This document shows, in pieces, positions 7,005-11,187 of a stretch of DNA of 11,187 bases. The position numbers and the translations under genes are program-made. This DNA comes from Planctomycetota bacterium (lineage in GTDB: Bacteria > Planctomycetota > Phycisphaerae > FEN-1346). Within the stretch, counting starts at the first letter, position 1. Each line of letters begins with the position of its first letter. The stretch is from the NCBI GenBank assembly GCA_026387055.1, contig JAPLML010000573.1, positions 1-11,187 on the forward strand. Reading direction: 5' to 3'. The notes below the pieces were generated by a model, which saw nothing but the letters and a program-made list of their open reading frames with translations, had not been told where the DNA came from and made no database searches.

Positions 7005-7796
7005 ATGCGACCCGTCACGAAGGTGATCCTGGTCCTGTCTCTGGTGGCGCTGGCAGTGGTCGTGCTCTACTTTGCCAGCAGGAAATGGGGAGGCGCCACG
7101 GCGACCAAGCCTCCCGCGACCGCCCAGAAAACCGAGACGCCGGCGCCCGGCTACAACGATCCGGTCGCCACGTACCAGCGCTGGCGAGACCGGATCTCCA
7201 ACCCGGGCGACCCGACGCCGTCCACCGGGACGCGCCGCCCCGAGGGGCGCGACCACCTGCGCTCCACCTCGCGCGATGAGGGCACCGTCGTCGCCCATCG
7301 GCTCGACGGGCCCGTGGCGGGCGCCGATCCGCCAGGGCCGGTCCTCAAGCCCGAGGGCATCGTCGGCGAGATCGTCCGCGGGCGACTGACTCCGCCCACC
7401 GACGCCGCCGGCTCGTACACCGTCGTCCAGGGCGACACGCTCTGCGGCATCTCGCTCAAGCATTACGGCGACGCGCGGTACGTTTCCGAGATCGTGGCCG
7501 CCAACCCGGGCCTCGACGCGAACCGCCTCAGGGTGGGCGCCCACATCGCGCTGCCCGACGTGACGAAGAAGGAGGAGAAGGCGGCCGGCCCGAGCTCGGC
7601 CTCCGCCCCGCCCGCCGCGCCGCAGACCAAGGTCTACGTCATCCAGAAGAACGACACCCTCATCAGCATCGCGCGGAAAGTCTACGGCGACTCCGCGAAG
7701 TACCCGAAGATCTACGAGGCGAACAAGGACATTCTCTCGTCGCCGAACGCGCGGCTGTACGTCGGCCAGAAACTCCGTCTGCCCGAGCCGCGATAA
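7005..7796 (+). CDS. Membrane-anchored protein with two LysM domains
   Basis: The protein has 263 residues. ATG 7005 is preceded by GAGG (6995-6998) with 6-nt spacing. An N-terminal hydrophobic helix (about residues 6-24, VILVLSLVALAVVVLYFA) should anchor it in the inner membrane with the rest outside the cytoplasm. A long Pro/Thr/Arg-rich, probably unstructured stretch follows. LysM 1 spans about 136-185 (YTVVQGDTLCGISLKHYG ... VGAHIALP) and LysM 2 about 209-262 (YVIQKNDTLISIARKVYG ... VGQKLRLP), joined by an Ala/Pro/Lys linker. LysM domains bind N-acetylglucosamine in peptidoglycan. No catalytic domain is visible, so it is probably a wall-binding or scaffold protein. It begins 53 bp after secDF with no terminator between, and an intrinsic terminator follows, so it is likely the last gene of the operon. 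Confidence 0.9.
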   Translation: MRPVTKVILVLSLVALAVVVLYFASRKWGGATATKPPATAQKTETPAPGYNDPVATYQRWRDRISNPGDPTPSTGTRRPEGRDHLRSTSRDEGTVVAHRLDGPVAGADPPGPVLKPEGIVGEIVRGRLTPPTDAAGSYTVVQGDTLCGISLKHYGDARYVSEIVAANPGLDANRLRVGAHIALPDVTKKEEKAAGPSSASAPPAAPQTKVYVIQKNDTLISIARKVYGDSAKYPKIYEANKDILSSPNARLYVGQKLRLPEPR

Positions 7797-7833
7797 GCTG
7801 ATCCTTGTCCGAGCCCATTGACGCTGCGTGTGC

Positions 7834-7864
7834 CACGGCCGGCTTGCCCGGCCGTGCTTTTTTT
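7834..7864 (+). terminator. Intrinsic terminator after the LysM gene
   Basis: CACGGCCGG (7834-7842) and CCGGCCGTG (7848-7856) form a perfect 9-bp GC-rich stem with loop CTTGC. One C and seven T residues (7858-7864) follow. It lies 37 bp after the LysM stop and would end the spoIID-like to LysM transcript. Its 3' arm and start of the T-run, GGCCGTGCTTT, recur in the left hairpin of the repeat element 70 bp further on. Confidence 0.85.
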
Positions 7865-7900
7865 CGCCTTCGATCGTTACACCGGGCCCCCCGCATTGGG

Positions 7901-7986
7901 CGGGTGGCACGGCCACGCGCCGTTGCGTGGCCGTGCTTTCTCAAAGGCGACGCACGGCCACCCCACAGCGGGTGACCGTGCCACCC
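7901..7986. repeat. 86-bp REPIN-like double-hairpin element (copy C)
   Basis: This is the same element as at 2695-2780 and in the same orientation. Hairpin 1 has perfect 12-bp arms at 7907-7918 and 7925-7936 with loop GCCGTT. A 15-bp spacer follows (7937-7951), unlike that of copy B except for its final AC. Hairpin 2 has arms at 7952-7963 and 7970-7981 with loop CACAGC and one C-A mismatch, which is a G-T wobble on the other strand. CACCC closes the element. It occupies the gap between the operon terminator and the promoter of the DUF72 gene. The 262-bp gap 7797-8058 holds only these three elements. Confidence 0.85.
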
Positions 7987-8023
7987 CACGGAGGCAGGCC
8001 TTTCTTTTCTCACCCGTCAACCA

Positions 8024-8052
8024 TTGACAGCCCCACCCCCGCGCGCGATGCT
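8024..8052 (+). promoter_or_regulatory. Sigma-70-type promoter for the DUF72 gene
   Basis: A perfect -35 box TTGACA (8024-8029) is followed after exactly 17 bp by GATGCT (8047-8052), which matches TATAAT at three positions. The expected transcription start, about 7 nt later, falls on the ATG at 8059. No ribosome binding site precedes that ATG. Together these suggest a leaderless mRNA. The weak -10 box keeps the confidence moderate. Confidence 0.5.
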
Positions 8053-8058
8053 TCTGCA

Positions 8059-8958
8059 ATGCCCAAAGAGTCCTCAACCGTCCGCGTCGGGACCTCCGGC
8101 TGGTCCTATCCCGACTGGGAAGGGCGGTTCTATCCGGCGAAAAAGCCCCGCGGCTTCGACGAGCTCGCCTACCACGCCCGCTACTTCGACGGCGTGGAGG
8201 TGAACTCGTCGTTCTACCGCCCGCCGACCGCCCGGGCGGTCGCCTCCTGGCTTCGGCGCACGCCGCCCGAGTTCGAGTTCACCTTCAAGCTCTACCAGCG
8301 GTTCACGCACGAGCGCGACCGGCCGTGGACGCCCGCCGAGGTCGAGGAGTACCGGCGGGGGATCGAGCCCGCCCGCGAGGCCGGCCGCCTCGGCGCGGTG
8401 CTCGTCCAGTTTCCGTGGTCCTACCGGGCCGACGACGCGGGGTTCGAGCACTTGGGCGCGGTCCGCCGCGACTTCGGCGACCTGCCCCTGGTGGTCGAGG
8501 TCCGCCACGTCTCGTGGACCGCCGAGCGGGCCGTCCGGTTCCTGAAAGACGCCGGCCTGGGGTTCGCCGACATCGACCAGCCGCTGAGCCACTCGGGCGT
8601 CCCGCCGATGACGCTGGTGACCTCGCCCGTCGGCTACGTCCGCCTCCACGGCCGCAACCGCGAGGCGTGGTTCTCGAAGGACGCCGGCCGCGACGCGCGG
8701 TACGACTACCTCTATCGCGAGGACGAGCTGGAGGAGTGGATCGGCCGCATCCGCGAGATCGCCCGGCAGAGCGAAAAGACGTATATCTTTACGAACAATC
8801 ATTACCGCGGCCAGGCCCCCGCCAACGCCCTGCAAATTCTCTCGAAACTCCGCGGCCGCCCCGTCCCCGTCCCCTCGCCCCTCCTGCACACCTATCCGTT
8901 CTTGGAGTCCATTGCCGCCGAAGGCCTCCCGCCGGGCGAGCAGGGTGAACTGTTTTGA
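8059..8958 (+). CDS. DUF72 (YecE-like) family protein
   Basis: The protein has 299 residues, in the usual DUF72 range of about 240-300. Family signatures run in order: VRVGTSGWSYPDWEGRFYP (8-26), YFDGVEVNSSFYRPP (from 42), FTFKLYQRFTHERD, GAVLVQFPWSYR, LVVEVRHVSWT, YVRLHGRN and IFTNNHYRGQAPANALQI. The fold is a TIM barrel, but the biochemical role of the family is not established, so I give none. The ATG at 8059 was chosen because homology begins just after it. The open frame extends further upstream, but only through the repeat element and terminator. The gene has its own promoter-like sequence and looks monocistronic. Confidence 0.92.
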   Translation: MPKESSTVRVGTSGWSYPDWEGRFYPAKKPRGFDELAYHARYFDGVEVNSSFYRPPTARAVASWLRRTPPEFEFTFKLYQRFTHERDRPWTPAEVEEYRRGIEPAREAGRLGAVLVQFPWSYRADDAGFEHLGAVRRDFGDLPLVVEVRHVSWTAERAVRFLKDAGLGFADIDQPLSHSGVPPMTLVTSPVGYVRLHGRNREAWFSKDAGRDARYDYLYREDELEEWIGRIREIARQSEKTYIFTNNHYRGQAPANALQILSKLRGRPVPVPSPLLHTYPFLESIAAEGLPPGEQGELF

Positions 8959-8971
8959 GAGACGGGTCAGT

Positions 8972-8977
8972 TATAGT
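8972..8977 (+). promoter_or_regulatory. Possible -10 box upstream of the orphan gene
   Basis: TATAGT matches the consensus TATAAT at five of six positions and lies 14 bp after the DUF72 stop. No good -35 box is found at 16-18 bp spacing, so this is only a candidate. Transcription from here would give a leader of about 70 nt before the ATG at 9053. Confidence 0.3.
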
Positions 8978-9052
8978 CTTGCAGAATGCTTCAGATTGCT
9001 GTATGGTCGCAGAAGAGGTGCGTGACACCGCTTTGCAGGAGTTGGGGACATC

Positions 9053-9496
9053 ATGAAACGAGAGCAAGTGGCGAAGAAGGCGCGTCGTGAACTGCAGGGC
9101 TTGTTCCTGCGCTGGAATCGACTCCTGGCAGGAGGGACTCTCATCCTGTACCTCGGGCGGGCCGGGTCAGGGGTACCACCGGTCAAGGAAACAACGCGCC
9201 TTTGGATTGATGCCGCGTGGCGAATGCACGATGGGCACAGCGTTTTGGCGGCGTGTCTAGACGAGCCCAAGCGGGTTCTTGCTGCGTTGGTTGAGATCAA
9301 GGGTCTCCCCGTGGATTCGGTGATACTCAAAGGCGTGCCCGGGGACATCGTCATACACTTTCGAGGCGGCATTGTAGTCGAATCGTTCGGCCGAGATACC
9401 GAGGGCGAGCAATGGGAGGTGAGAAGGAGCGATGGATATCGCTTGGGGCTTGGCGAGCATTGGCAGTTCCACGAGGAGTTCGTGAAACCAGACTGA
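9053..9496 (+). CDS. Hypothetical protein, 147 residues
   Basis: I do not recognise this gene with confidence. ATG 9053 has GGGGA (9044-9048) 4 nt upstream and AGGAG (9037-9041) 11 nt upstream. The N-terminus is basic (MKREQVAKKARRELQ). A short hydrophobic patch, LLAGGTLILYLGRAG, is too weak to be a clear membrane helix, and no signal peptide is seen. The second half looks beta-rich: VDSVILKGVPGDIVIHFRGG, then EQWEVRRSDGYRLGLGEHW. This pattern recalls small proteins such as the DUF6188 type found among immunity-like genes, but that is only an impression. Base composition is visibly less GC-rich than in the neighbours, and codon use is more relaxed, which suggests recent acquisition. It ends 3 bp from the convergent nnrE gene. 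Confidence 0.72.
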   Translation: MKREQVAKKARRELQGLFLRWNRLLAGGTLILYLGRAGSGVPPVKETTRLWIDAAWRMHDGHSVLAACLDEPKRVLAALVEIKGLPVDSVILKGVPGDIVIHFRGGIVVESFGRDTEGEQWEVRRSDGYRLGLGEHWQFHEEFVKPD

Positions 9497-9499
9497 CGT

Positions 9500-10183
9500 C
9501 TATTCCATCGGCCTCAGCCACGGCACACCGATGTCGGCGAGGAGCACTGGGCCGGTGTAGGCCGCGGCGGCGGGGGCGGAGAAGCCGGGCTTGAGGGCGG
9601 CCAGGGTCACGGTCCGGCCGGCGCGGATGGTCGGGCCGAGGGGCTGGCCGGTATCGCAGTCGAGGCCGCTCGGGATGTCGATCGCGAGAACGGCCCTCCC
9701 GGCGGCGTTGACCGCCGCGATGACGCTCGCGTACGGTTCGCGGATGCTCCCCTTCGTGCCGGTGCCGAGGAGACCGTCGATCACGAGGTCGGCGGCCTGG
9801 AGGCGCGGCCGCAATTGCCGCACGATCTCCTCGGCGGGGCCGTCGAGGCACTGGATGGCGAAGCCCATCCGCTCGAGAATCGCAAGGTTGATGCCGGCGT
9901 CTGCCTGAATCTGGTCGCGCGGCGCAAGGACCATGATCTCCGCCCGGATGCCGTCGATGGCCAAGTGCCGCGCGACGACAAAGCCATCCCCGCCGTTATT
10001 GCCGCGGCCGGCGAGGACCAGCACTCGCGGGTGGAGCAGGCTGTCGATCATACGGCGCGCCGCCTCGGCGATCTGGCGGCCGGCGTTCTCCATAAGGGCG
10101 ATGCTCGGCACCCCAAGCGTCTCGATGCAATAACGGTCGAACGCCCGCACCTCGTCTCGCGTGGCAATCGGTGGCGGCGGCAT
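9500..10183 (-). CDS. nnrE: NAD(P)H-hydrate epimerase (YjeF N-terminal domain)
   Basis: NnrE interconverts the R and S forms of NAD(P)H hydrate so that a partner dehydratase can restore NAD(P)H. The protein has 227 residues and covers only the epimerase domain. Signatures are ALMENAGRQIA (29-39), GRGNNGGDGFVVARHL (59-74) with Asp66, VIDGLLGTGTKG (134-145) and AIDIPSGLDCDTG (167-179), which are conserved in the family. The start at 10183 is supported by AGGAGG on the minus strand, 6 nt from the ATG. Many bacteria fuse this domain to the NnrD dehydratase. Here the protein stops after ADIGVPWL, so NnrD must be encoded elsewhere or be absent. It lies 71 bp downstream of the alcohol dehydrogenase gene and may be co-transcribed with it. 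Confidence 0.93.
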   Translation of the reverse strand: MPPPPIATRDEVRAFDRYCIETLGVPSIALMENAGRQIAEAARRMIDSLLHPRVLVLAGRGNNGGDGFVVARHLAIDGIRAEIMVLAPRDQIQADAGINLAILERMGFAIQCLDGPAEEIVRQLRPRLQAADLVIDGLLGTGTKGSIREPYASVIAAVNAAGRAVLAIDIPSGLDCDTGQPLGPTIRAGRTVTLAALKPGFSAPAAAAYTGPVLLADIGVPWLRPME

Positions 10184-10224
10184 GGGTGCCTCCTGCGCTG
10201 AAGCTCGGCGGTGATTCGGCATCT

Positions 10225-10244
10225 CCCGCCGCTCCCGCGGCGGG
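10225..10244 (-). repeat. Strong hairpin between the alcohol dehydrogenase gene and nnrE
   Basis: On the minus strand CCCGCCGC, GGGA and GCGGCGGG form an 8-bp all-GC stem capped by a GNRA-type tetraloop. No T-run follows, so it is not a typical intrinsic terminator. It could protect or process the mRNA between the two genes. Confidence 0.5.
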
Positions 10245-10254
10245 CTCGAATACT

Positions 10255-11187
10255 TCATGCGATCTTGTGCAGCATCGCGATGATGTCTTCTTTCGTCACC
10301 GGCCTTGGGTTGGCATTGGTCGAGCCGCCGGGCAGGGCCTCGTCGGCCATGGAGGCGAAGGCGGCCGGGTCGAGGTGGTATTCCGTCAGGCGGGTCGGCA
10401 GGCCGCACGCGGTCAGGAGGCCGCCGCCGTACGCGACCGGGTCGCCGCCGAAGAGGCGCGCGAGCGTCGCGAACTTCGCGGGCGCCGCCTCGCGGTTGAA
10501 CTCGAGTGCCGCCGGCAGCAGCACCCCGCACGCGAGGCCGTGCGGCACGCCGAACTGCACGCCCACCGGGTGCGCCATCCCGTGAATGACGCCCAGCCGC
10601 GCGTTCGTCAGCGCCAGCCCCGCCATGGCGCTCCCCCACGCGGCGGCGGTGCGGAGTTCGAGGTCGCCGCCGCGCGTCACCACCGCCGGAAGGGCTCGGA
10701 CCATCTCCTCGGCGGCGCGAAGCGAGATCGCCTCGGTCAGCGGTGTGGCGAACCGCGAGAGGTACGATTCGACCGCCTGCACGAGGGCGTCGATGCCGCT
10801 CGTGGCCGTCACCCGCGGCGGCGAGGAGAGCGTGACCGCGGGGTCCACGAGGGCCACGGCGGGCACGAGCGACTCGTCGCGGATGCTGGCCTTGAACTTC
10901 CGCTCGCGGTCCGAGATGACGCCGTTGTTGGTCATCTCGCTTCCGGTGCCGGCGCTCGAAGGGACGGCGATGATCGGCAGGCCGGGCCGCGTGATCCGTT
11001 TGCCCTGGTGAAACGCGCGGGTCGGCTCGTCCTCGCGGGCGAGGCCGGCGGCGACCTTGGCCACGTCGATCGCGCTTCCGCCGCCGAGACCGATGACCAC
11101 GTCGGCGGCGTGCCGGCGGAGGGTCTCGCGGCAGCGGTCCACGGTGGTCACGTCGGGCTCCGGCTCAACCCGGTCGAAGACGGCGGT
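10255..11187 (-). CDS. Iron-containing alcohol dehydrogenase family protein (5' end outside window)
   Basis: An NAD(P)-dependent dehydrogenase of the Fe-ADH superfamily. 310 residues are visible and the frame stays open to the window edge. About 70-80 N-terminal residues are missing compared with the usual 380-390. In-frame VFDRVEPEPD precedes a GTG at 11151, so that GTG is internal and not the start. Visible motifs are VIGLGGGSAIDVAK (nucleotide phosphates), PSSAGTGSEMTNNGVI, SGIDALVQAVESY, and GVIHGMAHPVG with VPHGLACGVLLP. The last two carry metal-ligand histidines. The Asp and two His ligands are present, but the ligand usually written as His in DALTHAIE is Gln here (codon 10777-10779). 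Some family branches carry Gln, so activity may persist with altered metal binding. The substrate cannot be told from sequence. Confidence 0.92.
   Translation of the reverse strand, partial: TAVFDRVEPEPDVTTVDRCRETLRRHAADVVIGLGGGSAIDVAKVAAGLAREDEPTRAFHQGKRITRPGLPIIAVPSSAGTGSEMTNNGVISDRERKFKASIRDESLVPAVALVDPAVTLSSPPRVTATSGIDALVQAVESYLSRFATPLTEAISLRAAEEMVRALPAVVTRGGDLELRTAAAWGSAMAGLALTNARLGVIHGMAHPVGVQFGVPHGLACGVLLPAALEFNREAAPAKFATLARLFGGDPVAYGGGLLTACGLPTRLTEYHLDPAAFASMADEALPGGSTNANPRPVTKEDIIAMLHKIA

Noticed and set aside
7818..7846. TTGACG at 7818 as a second promoter -35 box
   Set aside because: The matching -10 position lies in the terminator stem and has no similarity to TATAAT.
1..7987. 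CRISPR array from the repeated GC-rich palindromes
   Set aside because: Only three copies lie thousands of bases apart at gene borders. There are no regular spacers and no cas genes.

Overview
The window is GC-rich bacterial chromosome carrying ordinary housekeeping and envelope genes. No plasmid, phage or transposase gene is visible. A planctomycete-like (PVC-group) bacterium is my best guess. This rests on the tgt-yajC-secDF order with SecD and SecF fused into one very large protein, a SpoIID/LytB-domain lipoprotein in a non-sporulation context, and large imperfect-palindrome repeats between genes. It is inference: no rRNA or marker protein allows a firm placement.

Layout. A half copy of a palindromic repeat lies at 1-37. 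A SpoIID/LytB lipoprotein follows (148-1416), then an AT-rich inverted heptamer array (1423-1464) and tgt, tRNA-guanine transglycosylase, from a TTG start (1482-2606). The gap 2607-2830 is filled by three hairpins and a complete 86-bp palindromic element. Next come yajC (2831-3256), a fused secDF with two unusual expansions (3325-6951) and a membrane-anchored double-LysM protein (7005-7796). These five plus-strand genes read like one envelope and secretion operon, closed by an intrinsic terminator at 7834-7864. A second full copy of the 86-bp element follows (7901-7986). A promoter that would produce an almost leaderless mRNA (8024-8052) precedes a DUF72 gene (8059-8958). A lower-GC orphan gene (9053-9496) then ends 3 bp from a convergent minus-strand pair: nnrE (9500-10183) and, upstream of it, an iron-type alcohol dehydrogenase cut by the window edge (10255-11187).

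How the genes fit together. YajC and SecDF are accessory parts of the Sec translocon and use proton-motive force to help export. The SpoIID/LytB and LysM proteins are probably Sec clients that act on or bind peptidoglycan, so the left two thirds couples export with wall remodelling. Tgt belongs to queuosine tRNA modification and is a usual neighbour of yajC-secDF. On the right, NnrE repairs damaged NAD(P)H and the dehydrogenase consumes or makes NAD(P)H, which is a loose but sensible pairing.

The most unusual signals are the REPIN-like 86-bp element with conserved length and a compensated stem change, the in-register heptamer inverted repeat before tgt, the enlarged second periplasmic domain and extra C-terminal membrane segments of SecDF, and the possible leaderless promoter. 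I found no convincing undescribed defence or metabolic system.
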